Source of the DNA: Endozoicomonas sp. NE40
GTDB lineage: Bacteria; Pseudomonadota; Gammaproteobacteria; Pseudomonadales; Endozoicomonadaceae
Direction of reading: 5' to 3'
NCBI RefSeq assembly: GCF_040549045.1
Contig: NZ_JBEWTB010000002.1
Coordinates: 1,767,501 to 1,831,500, forward strand
DNA: 64,000 nt
This document shows, one piece after another, positions 1 to 8,525 of this stretch (its first letter is position 1; every line of letters starts with the position of its first letter). A program made the translations under genes and the position numbers. The notes beneath the pieces are model-generated. The model did not search any database. It was given only the letters and a program-made list of their open reading frames with translations, and was not told the origin of the DNA.

Positions 1-1085
1 TCGTCAACGGTTTCAAAGTGGCCGGTGGCAGGGTTGTGTTCGTGCTTGTTAACACCACGGATCATCAGTGGTGAGCCGTTCAGGGTTAACAAGCCATTTT
101 TAATTTCAACTTTACGGAAACCGACATTGTAAGCTTCTGTTTCAAACGCTTTACCGCTGGCATCGACCAGGGTAACGGTCAGACGATACAGGTTAGGCTC
201 TTCAGCGCTCCATAATGTTGGAGAAGCAATATCAACGTCGATAATGCAGCGATCATCGTACCCGCCTTTTTCATCAACCGGGCCGGTTCCTACTGGCTGG
301 GTCTTTGTGCAAACGACGGTTTGCCCCGAATAGAGCGTGGTTCGAACAGACAGGTCTTCACTCTGACAGGTATCAACGACAATGTTCAGAGAACCGTGTT
401 CATAGCCGTGATCCAGATCCGGTGTGATACGCACATCGGTGATATGGCTGGCAGGCTTGTTCAGCAGGGTCACAGAGCGATAAATACCACTGAGCCACCA
501 CATATCCTGGTCTTCCAGATAGCTGCCATCGGACCAGCGAATCACCATAACGCACAGGCGGTTTTCTCCGGGCTGCAGATAAGACGACAGATCAAATGCA
601 GCAGGCAGACGGCTGTCCTGCGAGTAACCCACCATCGCACCATTGCACCAGAGATAAAAGGCACTGTTTACCCCGTCAAAAATAATGCGGGTCTGGCTAT
701 TGGCTTCCCAGTTTTCTGGTAACTGGAAAGTCGTTGAGTAACAACCGGTTGGGTTTTCCTCAGGAACAAAGGGAGGCTTGCACGGGAATGGGTATTTAAC
801 GTTGGTGTAAATGGGTTTGTCATGACCCTGGGTCTGCCAGTTGCCGGGAACCTTTATGGTGCCTGACTCTGCAATACCCTTTTCAGGAAAACTGGCAGGC
901 ACGGCTTCCGGTGAAGGAAATAAGCCAAAGCTCCAGTCACCATCCAAAGAGATTTTTCTGTCACTGGACACACCATTTAATGCAGAAGTTTCTGATGACC
1001 AGCTTTGCAATGGTGAATGCGCTTTCAAGCGATTCCAAGAGGTTATTTCTGGATTTTCCCAATCCCGGCGAATCAACAAACTCAT
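1..1085 (-). CDS. lacZ: beta-galactosidase, large LacZ type (N-terminal part; 3' end outside window)
   Basis: Hydrolyses terminal beta-galactosides such as lactose to galactose plus the partner sugar, in the cytoplasm. About 361 codons are present, reading leftwards out of the window; full LacZ proteins have about 1030 residues. Family features in order are an N-terminal jelly-roll with RRDWENP near the start, DGDW, VPGNWQTQGHDKPIYTNVKY, GYSQDSRLPAAFDLS, DMWWLSGIYR, and RGVNKHEHNP near the cut end, the conserved histidine motif that opens the TIM-barrel part. The start is the ATG at 1083-1085, which begins directly before the conserved LLIRRDWENP. The upstream region carries three LacI-type operators and faces a LacI-family gene. 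Substrate within the family (lactose or another galactoside) cannot be fixed from sequence, but the neighbouring gal genes fit galactose release. Confidence 0.95.
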   Translation of the reverse strand, partial: MSLLIRRDWENPEITSWNRLKAHSPLQSWSSETSALNGVSSDRKISLDGDWSFGLFPSPEAVPASFPEKGIAESGTIKVPGNWQTQGHDKPIYTNVKYPFPCKPPFVPEENPTGCYSTTFQLPENWEANSQTRIIFDGVNSAFYLWCNGAMVGYSQDSRLPAAFDLSSYLQPGENRLCVMVIRWSDGSYLEDQDMWWLSGIYRSVTLLNKPASHITDVRITPDLDHGYEHGSLNIVVDTCQSEDLSVRTTLYSGQTVVCTKTQPVGTGPVDEKGGYDDRCIIDVDIASPTLWSAEEPNLYRLTVTLVDASGKAFETEAYNVGFRKVEIKNGLLTLNGSPLMIRGVNKHEHNPATGHFETVD

Positions 1086-1111
1086 TATTTACTCTGTAAT
1101 CAGTCGCTTTA

Positions 1112-1123
1112 TGTAACGTTACA
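1112..1123. promoter_or_regulatory. LacI-type operator (proximal to lacZ)
   Basis: Perfect palindrome TGTAACGTTACA, 27 bases before the lacZ start codon. It shares the TGTAACG...TTACA core with the two identical sites at 1272 and 1335. A central CG within an inverted repeat is typical of LacI-family operators. Its position would block transcription start or early elongation of lacZ. Confidence 0.6.
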
Positions 1124-1271
1124 CTCAACCTAACGGGAGCAATTTGACGAAAATTACTTCAGCCCAATGCAACCGCACTGCGCAGACCCGACCACTTCAG
1201 TGCCGCTCATACGTTTTCAAAAGCGATCATAAGCACAACCGCAAACGAACATACTGACACAGATCAATCCC

Positions 1272-1286
1272 ATGTAACGATTACAT
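1272..1286. promoter_or_regulatory. LacI-type operator (middle)
   Basis: ATGTAACGATTACAT, an inverted repeat with arms ATGTAA/TTACAT around CGA. An identical 15-base copy lies at 1335-1349, exactly 63 bases away, or six DNA turns at 10.5 bases per turn. That spacing suits co-operative or looped binding on one helix face. The likely ligand is the LacI-family protein encoded at 1584-2600. Confidence 0.7.
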
Positions 1287-1322
1287 TGAAAAAGTAAAGA
1301 AACCTCAAAAGTCTTAATTTCA

Positions 1323-1350
1323 TTGACAATAGGGATGTAACGATTACATA
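1323..1350 (+). promoter_or_regulatory. candidate sigma70 promoter for the LacI-family gene
   Basis: A perfect -35 TTGACA (1323-1328) is followed after 16 bases by a weak -10 TACATA (1345-1350), inside the operator at 1335-1349. The -35 is convincing and the -10 is poor, so the exact start site is unsure. Confidence 0.4.
1335..1349. promoter_or_regulatory. LacI-type operator (proximal to the regulator gene)
   Basis: Second exact copy of ATGTAACGATTACAT. It overlaps the spacer and -10 region of a plus-strand promoter candidate (TTGACA at 1323-1328), which suggests autorepression of the regulator gene as well as control of lacZ. The rest of the 498-base gap (1086-1583) shows no other gene; the regulator mRNA would have a leader of more than 200 bases. 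Confidence 0.7.
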
Positions 1351-1583
1351 CAGACTCTAAGATGGGCTACACAGGCTGAACCAGCCTGACCTGGAGGATT
1401 AACATTCTTTCTCAAACCGGATGACCTGCGGTCATGTTGAAAAAGCTGTCGTTTTAATAACGAGCACTGGTTTGCAACCGAATACTTCAGAGGGTATAAA
1501 ACACCGGCTCGGGAAAAGCACGGGCCTTTCTATCGGATTGGCTGATAAGTGCTGGCCGAAAAACGAATAGTTAATGGAAAAGT

Positions 1584-2600
1584 ATGGTTTCGATAAAGGA
1601 TGTTGCCAGAGAGGCGAATGTGTCTACGGCAACCGTATCAAGGGTTATCAATCGCCAGTCGAATACAAGCAGTGCAGTGACCACTGCCGTTCATCAGGCT
1701 ATCGCCAAACTGGGTTACAAAACCAGTAGCAATAAACATTCAGCAGGCCTGATTGGTGTCATGGTTTCTGATGTATCGGAACCTTTTTTTGGCCAGATAA
1801 TCAAGGGGGTAGAAAATGTTGCCCGCCAAAACGACAAACGTCTTCTCGTTCTGAGTAGTCAGTACAGTGCCGACACTGAGCGCCAGACCATAAAGCAGTT
1901 ACTGAATCACTGTGATCATGCCATTGTCCACACTAAATGGCTGACGGATGACGAGCTAATTGAATACGCCCGCCAGATGCCGGGGCTTATCTTGATTAAC
2001 CGTTACATAAAATCCATCCGTCATCGCTGTATTGCACTGGATAATGTTCACGGTGGTTATATTGCAACCCGACACCTGTTGAACAAAGGCCATAGAAATA
2101 TCGGCTACTTATGCTCTGAACAGAATATAGACGACGCCACTCATCGATTAATGGGTTATAAACAGGCATTGATGGAATTCGGCCTTGATATTGATGAGCA
2201 GTTTATTTCCCTCTGCTATCCTTCCGAGGAAGGTGGAAGACTGGGTACTTATAATCTGCTCGCCAAAAAGTTGCCCCTGACAGCCATTGTTACCTACAAC
2301 GATATTATGGCGGCGGGTGCCCTGGCTGCTCTTGCAGAAAACGGAATCAAATGTCCGGACGATATATCCGTTGTCGGATTTGATGACCTGATTATTGCTG
2401 GCTATCTGAATCCAAAGCTATCGACTGTTCGCTATCCTGCTGCCGCCATGGCTGAACAGGCTGCCAGACTGTCGCTTAAGCTGACGGATCAGGGCGAATC
2501 TGGTCAATCTTCATTCATCAGTGAACATATTCTGATCCCCTCCTTTGTTGAGCGTAACAGTACTTCTGTGTGCACATCCCAAACGCCTGTTGTTTTCTGA
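1584..2600 (+). CDS. LacI-family transcriptional regulator (probable lac repressor)
   Basis: 338 residues, the usual size for the family. An N-terminal helix-turn-helix (about residues 2-25, SIKDVAREANVSTATVSRVI) is followed by a hinge and a periplasmic-binding-protein-like sugar domain starting near LIGVMVSDVSEPFFGQIIKG. A late VVGFDDLIIAGYLNPKLSTVRYP segment is characteristic of GalR/LacI regulators. The gene is divergent from lacZ, and the intervening DNA carries three matching palindromes, so I infer that it represses lacZ and itself and is relieved by a galactoside. It is similar to but distinct from the second LacI-family protein at 7324-8337, whose putative operator differs. Confidence 0.9.
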   Translation: MVSIKDVAREANVSTATVSRVINRQSNTSSAVTTAVHQAIAKLGYKTSSNKHSAGLIGVMVSDVSEPFFGQIIKGVENVARQNDKRLLVLSSQYSADTERQTIKQLLNHCDHAIVHTKWLTDDELIEYARQMPGLILINRYIKSIRHRCIALDNVHGGYIATRHLLNKGHRNIGYLCSEQNIDDATHRLMGYKQALMEFGLDIDEQFISLCYPSEEGGRLGTYNLLAKKLPLTAIVTYNDIMAAGALAALAENGIKCPDDISVVGFDDLIIAGYLNPKLSTVRYPAAAMAEQAARLSLKLTDQGESGQSSFISEHILIPSFVERNSTSVCTSQTPVVF

Positions 2601-2607
2601 AGGGCAT

Positions 2608-2644
2608 TGTCTGACGGGAGATGTCTGACGGGAGATGTCTGACG
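2608..2644. repeat. 14-base tandem repeat, 2.6 copies
   Basis: The unit TGTCTGACGGGAGA occurs at 2608-2621 and 2622-2635, followed by a partial TGTCTGACG. It begins eight bases after the stop codon of the LacI-family gene. No function is apparent; slippage expansion is the simplest origin. Confidence 0.85.
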
Positions 2645-2708
2645 CTACCATTTTTTGCTCTACCTGACTGGCTATACACAGATCGTCACAGCTAATCAAT
2701 TTTCTGAA

Positions 2709-2732
2709 AATATTGAAAACATTTTCAATATT
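2709..2732. promoter_or_regulatory. palindromic operator upstream of galE
   Basis: A 24-base inverted repeat with 11-base arms AATATTGAAAA and TTTTCAATATT around a two-base centre CA. Its 16-base core TTGAAAACATTTTCAA (2713-2728) recurs with one change in the promoter of the second LacI-family gene (8417-8432). I infer it is the operator for that regulator. A GATAAT box at 2770-2775 could be the galE -10, but no clear -35 is visible. Confidence 0.65.
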
Positions 2733-2807
2733 GATATAAATCAAATTACTGAACACCTCGCTCCGCTACGATAATCACAATATTAAACAGGTACGGACAA
2801 TAATGAG

Positions 2808-3824
2808 ATGAGTATTCTGGTCACAGGTGGAGCCGGTTATATTGGCAGCCATACATGCCTTGAGCTGTTGAAGGCTGGCTATGATGTTGTTGTCGTTGAT
2901 AATTTATGTAACGCCAAGGAAGAGTCCCTGAAACGGGTGTCACATATTGCCGGTCGCGAAATTGTTTTCAAGAATGTTGATATTCGGGATGTTTCAGGAC
3001 TGAGAAAAGTCTTTTCAGCGTTTTCCATTGATGCTGTCGTCCATTTTGCCGGCTTAAAAGCGGTAGGCGAATCGACAAAAATTCCAATGAAATATTACGA
3101 CAACAATGTCAATGGTACCCGCTGTCTGCTGGAAGTCATGGATGAATTCGATGTGCGCCATCTGGTCTTCAGCTCATCAGCCACCGTGTACGGAGACCCT
3201 GAAACCGTTCCTGTCCGTGAAGATTCCCCTACCGGCACACCGACGAATCCTTATGGTCGCACCAAACTGGTGGTTGAGGAGATGCTGAGAGACCTGGCCG
3301 CTTCTGATGACCGCTGGAATTTCAGTCTGCTGCGCTACTTCAATCCGGTCGGTGCTCATGAAAGCGGCAGGATTGGTGAAGACCCTAACGGCATTCCCAA
3401 CAACCTGATGCCTTTCATTGCCCAGGTCGCCGTTGGCAAGCGGGAAAAACTGAGTGTATACGGCGGTGATTATCCAACCGAAGACGGCACTGGCATTCGT
3501 GACTACATCCATGTTGTCGATCTGGCCGAGGGACATCTGGCAGCTCTGAAAACCCACTGGAACGATACCGGCGTTCATACCTACAACCTGGGAACCGGAA
3601 ACGGTAGCAGTGTTCTGGAAATGCTAAGTGCTTTTGAGATCGCCTGTGGTCACAACATCCCTCACGAAATCGTTGCACGTCGACCAGGCGATATAGCGGA
3701 GTGTTTCGCAGACCCGGCGTATGCCAACGAAAAGCTGGGCTGGACTGCCACCCGGACGATTGCCGAAATGACCGCCGATACCTGGAAATGGCAAACCTCA
3801 AACCCGGAAGGCTACAGCGAATAA
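2808..3824 (+). CDS. galE: UDP-glucose 4-epimerase
   Basis: Interconverts UDP-galactose and UDP-glucose with bound NAD, in the Leloir pathway. 338 residues, matching bacterial GalE. The NAD Rossmann motif TGGAGYIGSH is at the N-terminus, VHFAGLKAVGES and SSSATVYG follow, and the catalytic YxxxK is in NPYGRTKLVVEE. SLLRYFNPVGAH and RDYIHVVDLAEGHLAAL complete the family signature. First gene of the galETK(M) cluster; galT starts 12 bases after its stop. The upstream palindrome at 2709-2732 suggests LacI-family repression. Confidence 0.97.
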   Translation: MSILVTGGAGYIGSHTCLELLKAGYDVVVVDNLCNAKEESLKRVSHIAGREIVFKNVDIRDVSGLRKVFSAFSIDAVVHFAGLKAVGESTKIPMKYYDNNVNGTRCLLEVMDEFDVRHLVFSSSATVYGDPETVPVREDSPTGTPTNPYGRTKLVVEEMLRDLAASDDRWNFSLLRYFNPVGAHESGRIGEDPNGIPNNLMPFIAQVAVGKREKLSVYGGDYPTEDGTGIRDYIHVVDLAEGHLAALKTHWNDTGVHTYNLGTGNGSSVLEMLSAFEIACGHNIPHEIVARRPGDIAECFADPAYANEKLGWTATRTIAEMTADTWKWQTSNPEGYSE

Positions 3825-3836
3825 AGGAAGTTAATA

Positions 3837-4892
3837 ATGTCTAAGGAATTTAACCCGATCGATCATCCACATCGCCGTTACAATCCGCTGACCGGTGACT
3901 GGATTCTGGTTTCCCCCCATCGTGCTAAACGACCATGGCAGGGACAGGTAGAAAAGACAGCTACCGACAATCGCCCGACCCACGACCCGGATTGTTATCT
4001 CTGTCCGGGTAATGAGCGAATTACCGGCGACAGTAATCCGGACTATACCCGGCCTTATGTGTTTGCCAATGATTTCCCGGCACTGCTGACCGATACGCCA
4101 GACGCTGACGGTGACTCTGACCTGTTCAGGTCTTCCGGAGCCCGTGGCGAGGCAAGAGTAATCTGCTTTTCTCCGGATCACAGTAAAACCCTGCCGCAGT
4201 TAAGTGTCGAAGAAATTCGACAGGTGGTGGATGTATGGTCTGAACAGGTGACAGAGCTGGGCAACCAGTACCCATGGGTGCAGCTGTTCGAAAACAAGGG
4301 TGCGGTAATGGGCTGTTCCAATCCACACCCCCATGGGCAGGTATGGGCCAGCAGTTTTCTGCCCAATGAAGCCCGCAAAGAAGACGACAACCAGAGACAG
4401 TGGCTGACGGACAAGCGCAGCAATATGCTGGTTGAATATGCCCTTAAAGAATCTGAATCCGGTGAACGGACGGTGGTTGAAAATGATGACTGGATTGCTG
4501 TTGTTCCGTACTGGGCAGCCTGGCCGTTTGAAACCCTGTTACTGCCTAAACGTCATATTCTGAGAATGCCGGATCTGAAAGACAGCGAACGTACGACACT
4601 GGCAGATATTCTCAAACGACTGACGACCAGATACGACAACCTGTTTCAGACTTCTTTCCCATACTCCATGGGCTGGCATGGTGCGCCGACAGAACAGGGC
4701 GACTGTGCGCAGGAGAACCATGAACACTGGCAACTGCATGCGCATTTTTATCCGCCACTGCTGCGTTCAGCCACTGTGCGCAAGTTTATGGTGGGCTTTG
4801 AAATGCTGGCAGAGTCCCAACGAGACCTGACGGCTGAACAGGCCGCTGAACGACTGCGTAATTTATCCGAAACCCATTACCTGAACGTCTGA
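3837..4892 (+). CDS. galT: galactose-1-phosphate uridylyltransferase
   Basis: Transfers UMP from UDP-glucose to galactose 1-phosphate. 351 residues, HIT-superfamily GalT. The N-terminus has HPHRRYNPLTGDWILVSPHR, the zinc and structural part follows (CYLCPGNERITG), and the active-site NPHPHGQ with the nucleophilic histidine comes after FENKGAVMGCS. A late HWQLHAHFYPPLLRS contributes conserved histidines. Start ATG is 12 bases after galE with AGGAAG as ribosome-binding site, so translation is probably coupled. Confidence 0.97.
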   Translation: MSKEFNPIDHPHRRYNPLTGDWILVSPHRAKRPWQGQVEKTATDNRPTHDPDCYLCPGNERITGDSNPDYTRPYVFANDFPALLTDTPDADGDSDLFRSSGARGEARVICFSPDHSKTLPQLSVEEIRQVVDVWSEQVTELGNQYPWVQLFENKGAVMGCSNPHPHGQVWASSFLPNEARKEDDNQRQWLTDKRSNMLVEYALKESESGERTVVENDDWIAVVPYWAAWPFETLLLPKRHILRMPDLKDSERTTLADILKRLTTRYDNLFQTSFPYSMGWHGAPTEQGDCAQENHEHWQLHAHFYPPLLRSATVRKFMVGFEMLAESQRDLTAEQAAERLRNLSETHYLNV

Positions 4893-4932
4893 CAGAAACT
4901 CTTAATATAAATTCGGGATAGAAATAAAAGCC

Positions 4933-6081
4933 ATGGAAATGAAACAACAACTGATTGCCCTGTTTGAAAAAACCTTTGGAGAACAGCCTGAGTTATTCTA
5001 TCAAGCACCCGGCCGGGTCAACCTGATTGGCGAACATACCGACTACAATGACGGTTTTGTATTACCCTGCGCCATTGATTATCAGGCTATCATTGCCGCA
5101 ACACCAAGAGATGATCAGAAGCTTGTTGTAACCGCAGCGGCATTTGACGGGCAGACCACTGAGTTTGAACTGTCTCTGCCTGTTGAGCCCAGTGAAGATG
5201 CTACCTGGAGCAACTATGTCAGAGGTGTGGCAACGGCCCTGCTGGAGCGTGGCCTGGCGCTGGAAGGTGCCAATATGGCTATCATCGGCAATGTGCCACA
5301 GGGTGCCGGACTCTCGTCGTCAGCCTGTCTGGAGGTTTGCACTGGCCTGGCACTGACCCGCATGTCCGGTCATGACGTCAGCCTGAAAGACCTGGCGTTA
5401 ATTGGTCAGGAAGCTGAAAACAAATACGTTGGTGTTAACTGCGGCATTATGGACCAGATGGTTTCAGCCCGTGGTGAGGAAGGCCATGCCATGCTGCTGG
5501 ACTGCCGCAGCCTGGATACCCGCTCTGTTGCCATACCGGAAGGCGCTGCGGTGGTGATTATCAACTCCAACAAAAAGCGTGGACTGGTTGATTCAGAATA
5601 CAACACTCGTCGTCAGCAATGTGAGGCAGTGGCTAAACACTTTGAGGTGAAGGCGCTGAGGGATATCACCGTAGAGATGCTGGAAGCCCGCAAAGGTGAA
5701 CTTGATGAAGTGGCTTACCGCCGGGCTCGCCATGTCGTCACTGAAGATGTACGAACCCTGGAAGCGGCTGAAGCCATGCCCAGAGGTGACCTGAAGCGTA
5801 TGGGTGAACTGATGGCAGCCTCCCATATTTCCATGCGCGATGACTTTGAAATTACCGTACCGGAAATTGATGCCATTGTTGATATCGTCAAAGAAGTCAT
5901 TGGTGAAGAAGGCGGCGTTCGTATGACGGGCGGTGGTTTTGGAGGTTGTGTCGTTGCTCTTGCTCCTGAGAGCAAAGTGGAAGCGATCAGGCAGGCAATT
6001 GACAGCCAGTATGAAACCGCTACCGGACTGGTTGCTGATATTTATGTGTGCAAAGCCAGCCAGGGTGCTTCTGCTCTTTAA
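4933..6081 (+). CDS. galK: galactokinase
   Basis: Phosphorylates galactose at C1 using ATP, the entry step of the Leloir pathway. 382 residues, GHMP kinase family. The galactokinase signature GRVNLIGEHTDYN is near residue 30, the phosphate-binding motif is PQGAGLSSSACLEV, and GGVRMTGGGFGGCVVAL lies near the C-terminus. It is 40 bases downstream of galT in the same orientation. A strong hairpin terminator follows before galM. Confidence 0.97.
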   Translation: MEMKQQLIALFEKTFGEQPELFYQAPGRVNLIGEHTDYNDGFVLPCAIDYQAIIAATPRDDQKLVVTAAAFDGQTTEFELSLPVEPSEDATWSNYVRGVATALLERGLALEGANMAIIGNVPQGAGLSSSACLEVCTGLALTRMSGHDVSLKDLALIGQEAENKYVGVNCGIMDQMVSARGEEGHAMLLDCRSLDTRSVAIPEGAAVVIINSNKKRGLVDSEYNTRRQQCEAVAKHFEVKALRDITVEMLEARKGELDEVAYRRARHVVTEDVRTLEAAEAMPRGDLKRMGELMAASHISMRDDFEITVPEIDAIVDIVKEVIGEEGGVRMTGGGFGGCVVALAPESKVEAIRQAIDSQYETATGLVADIYVCKASQGASAL

Positions 6082-6150
6082 AGAGTGAACGTGATCAATA
6101 AAAAGGCGTCTGCAATCCTTTTTATTCAATTGACAGCTTCCCACAATTTA

Positions 6151-6175
6151 CGCCGGTTCTGACCGGCGTTTTTTT
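6151..6175 (+). terminator. intrinsic terminator between galK and galM
   Basis: Stem CGCCGGT/ACCGGCG with loop TCTG (6151-6168) followed by a run of seven T. It lies 69 bases after the galK stop and 36 before the galM start. galM therefore depends on readthrough or on a promoter hidden in or before the hairpin; none is obvious. Confidence 0.85.
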
Positions 6176-6211
6176 CCGCTTACTTTTTATGCCAGCTTTC
6201 TGCTTTTAACT

Positions 6212-7285
6212 ATGACAACGACAATCAAACAAGAGCACTTCGGTCAAACCTCACAAGGTGAGGTCGTCACCCGTTACACACTGACAAACGCTCAGGGTAC
6301 TGAAGTATCGATCCTGAATCTGGGTGGCATTATTCAGAGCCTGAAAACCGTGGACAAAAACGGTCATTTTGCTGATATTGTGCTGGGCTGCGATAACGTA
6401 GCAGACTACGAAAATCAGTCGGCTTACCTGGGCGCCCTGTGTGGTCGTTACGCTAACCGTATCAGGGAAGGTCAGTTAGTGATCGACGGCAGCCATTATC
6501 AGCTGGCCTGCAATAACGGGCCAAACCATTTGCATGGTGGTGATCAGGGATACAATCAGCGCATCTGGTCAGTCCGCGCAGAGCATGACAACTCTGAAGC
6601 CCGGCTGACTCTGCGTTATCAATCGCGGGACGGTGAGGAAGGTTATCCGGGCAACCTTGATATACAGGTGACCTACTGCCTGAATAGCCAGAATGAGCTG
6701 ACTGTTAACTATCACGCGGTTACCGATAAGACAACTGTCGTTAACCTCACGAATCACTCTTATTTTAACCTTAAAGGCTCAGGGAACTGTCTCGAACATG
6801 AGTTGCAGTTATTTGCCGATTCTTTCGTGCCAACCAATGCATCGGCAATACCTTTTGGCGATATAAAGTCTGTCGCAGGGACACCCATGGATTTCAGAGA
6901 GCCTAAAGTGATCGGGCAGGATATTGATGCCGATGATCAACAGCTGCTACAGGCTCGTGGATACGACCATAGCTGGGTAGTCAATCAGGGGGATTCGCTG
7001 CTGAAGCCTTCTCCTCTAAAACAGTGCGCAGTGGTCATCGAGCCGGAAACTGGCCGAAGAATGACGGTAAAAACGACCCAGCCCGGCGTGCAGTTTTATA
7101 CGGGCAACTTTCTGGATGGCCTGTCCGGAAAAGAAGGAAACCGCTATAACAAGCGAGATGGTTTCTGTCTGGAAACCCAGCATTTCCCGGACTCCCCCAA
7201 CCAGGCCGACTTCCCCTCAACCGAACTGAAGCCCGGCGAGGTATACAACCACACAACGGTATTTGCTTTTGGTTTATCCAGCTAA
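6212..7285 (+). CDS. galM: aldose 1-epimerase (mutarotase)
   Basis: Interconverts alpha and beta galactose so that the beta form released by LacZ can be used by GalK. 357 residues, normal for GalM. Conserved features are the LGCDNVADYENQSAYLGALCGRYANRI region, GPNHLHGGDQGYNQRIW with the catalytic histidine, VNLTNHSYFNL with the second histidine, YDHSWVV, PGVQFYTGNFLDG, and the late CLETQHFPDSPN containing the catalytic glutamate. It completes a LacZ-to-Leloir pathway. A bidirectional terminator separates it from the convergent regulator gene. Confidence 0.97.
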   Translation: MTTTIKQEHFGQTSQGEVVTRYTLTNAQGTEVSILNLGGIIQSLKTVDKNGHFADIVLGCDNVADYENQSAYLGALCGRYANRIREGQLVIDGSHYQLACNNGPNHLHGGDQGYNQRIWSVRAEHDNSEARLTLRYQSRDGEEGYPGNLDIQVTYCLNSQNELTVNYHAVTDKTTVVNLTNHSYFNLKGSGNCLEHELQLFADSFVPTNASAIPFGDIKSVAGTPMDFREPKVIGQDIDADDQQLLQARGYDHSWVVNQGDSLLKPSPLKQCAVVIEPETGRRMTVKTTQPGVQFYTGNFLDGLSGKEGNRYNKRDGFCLETQHFPDSPNQADFPSTELKPGEVYNHTTVFAFGLSS

Positions 7286-7296
7286 TTGAACAGCGC

Positions 7297-7324
7297 AAGG
7301 CACTGCAAACTCAGTGCCTTTTTT
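7297..7324. terminator. terminator shared by galM and the convergent regulator gene
   Basis: Nine-base stem AAGGCACTG/CAGTGCCTT with T-run on the plus strand. The hairpin ends at the stop codon of the minus-strand gene, so it may serve both sides, mainly galM. Confidence 0.85.
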
Positions 7325-8337
7325 CAAACTGAACGCACGGATTCCCGGTCAATAATTTCGGGAGCAAACTCCAGCAAAGCGTTGTGTGACTCTTCCCCGT
7401 CACACAACGACAGCGCCAGCTCTGCTGACTGAGCAGCCATCTCTTCAATGGGATAGCGTACCGTTGACAGGCCCGGGTTCAGATACTTTGCCAGCAGAAC
7501 ATCATCAAAACCTAAAACAGAGACATCTCCGGGTACCTTAATTTTCTTCTCCCGAAGTGCCATCATGCAACCCGCTGCCATGGCGTCGTTATAAGCGAAG
7601 ATGGCTGTAAAATCGACCTTGCGTTCCAGAAGCTCTACGGTCGCAAGATAGCCGCCTTTTTCATCGGGCAGATTATTAGCCACCAGCCTTCGGTCAGGCA
7701 TGATTCCGTGACTGATCAGTGCTTCCTGATACCCTTGCAGACGCTGTCTGGCATCTTCCAGCTCAAGGTGTCTGGATTCGGCACCACGGGATAGAAAAGC
7801 GATTCGCCGGTGTCCATGTTCAATCAGGTAATTCGTTGCCATTTCACCCGCCTTAAGGTTGTCCAGGTGAATACAACGTCCTTCAAAACCGTGAATAAAA
7901 CGATTAATTAATACGGCTGCAGGCTGGGAGTGCAACAGCTCCATCACATGATAATCAGCCAGGGATTTAGTATGAACAATCAGGGCATCGCAGCGTCGTT
8001 CAATCAGCGAGAGAATGGCTTTATGTTCCTGTTCAGGATTATGGTGTCCGGCACTGATTAACAACTGTTTGTCGTGGGCATTGGTAAGCTTTTCAACACC
8101 TTTCATTAACAGGCTGAAAAACGGGTCGCCCAGATCGCCGACGACCAGACCGATGGTATCGGATTTCTGGTTAACCAGTGCCTTGGCGAAGCTGTTGGGC
8201 TTATAATCCAGCTCAGACATTGCCCGCATGACGGCCTCTTTTTTCCTGTGAGCCACGCCAGCACTGTTATTGACAACCCGTGAAACCGTGGAGATAGATA
8301 CTCCTGCCAGTCTGGCTACATCTTTTATATTTGCCAC
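7324..8337 (-). CDS. LacI/GalR-family transcriptional regulator (probable gal repressor)
   Basis: 337 residues. HTH at residues 2-24 (NIKDVARLAGVSISTVSRVV), then the sugar-binding core with TIGLVVGDLGDPFFSLLMKG and VLGFDDVLLAKYLNPGLSTVRYP. It starts with GTG, supported by AGAGG six bases upstream. It converges on galM, and its own upstream region carries TTGAAAATGTTTGCAA, close to the core of the galE palindrome. I infer it controls galETK and itself. It is paralogous to the protein at 1584-2600, and the different operators argue for split regulation of hydrolysis and galactose catabolism. Confidence 0.9.
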   Translation of the reverse strand: MANIKDVARLAGVSISTVSRVVNNSAGVAHRKKEAVMRAMSELDYKPNSFAKALVNQKSDTIGLVVGDLGDPFFSLLMKGVEKLTNAHDKQLLISAGHHNPEQEHKAILSLIERRCDALIVHTKSLADYHVMELLHSQPAAVLINRFIHGFEGRCIHLDNLKAGEMATNYLIEHGHRRIAFLSRGAESRHLELEDARQRLQGYQEALISHGIMPDRRLVANNLPDEKGGYLATVELLERKVDFTAIFAYNDAMAAGCMMALREKKIKVPGDVSVLGFDDVLLAKYLNPGLSTVRYPIEEMAAQSAELALSLCDGEESHNALLEFAPEIIDRESVRSV

Positions 8338-8416
8338 TTTGAACCTCTGAAACCACCGCTTTTATGATGGTATTCTGCCATAACAGGGCGTTAATACGCT
8401 GCCATCAATCAATAAT

Positions 8417-8432
8417 TTGAAAATGTTTGCAA
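8417..8432. promoter_or_regulatory. operator-like palindrome upstream of the second LacI-family gene
   Basis: TTGAAAATGTTTGCAA; its reverse complement matches the galE operator core (2713-2728) at 15 of 16 positions. It lies about 80 bases before the GTG start of the minus-strand regulator, which suggests autoregulation. Confidence 0.55.
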
Positions 8433-8470
8433 AAATGATCAGGGAGAGGTTCAGGAACCGGATGGAGGGG

Positions 8471-8498
8471 GTTGGGAGAAGGCTTTCCTTTTCCCAAC
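8471..8498. other. 12-base-pair hairpin downstream of ribA
   Basis: Arms GTTGGGAGAAGG and CCTTTTCCCAAC with a four-base loop. It lies 28 bases past the ribA stop. There is no T-run on the minus strand, so it is a possible factor-dependent terminator or mRNA end stabiliser rather than a standard intrinsic terminator. Confidence 0.45.
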
Positions 8499-8525
8499 GT
8501 TTCTTTTCTCAGCCAGATAGAAAGC

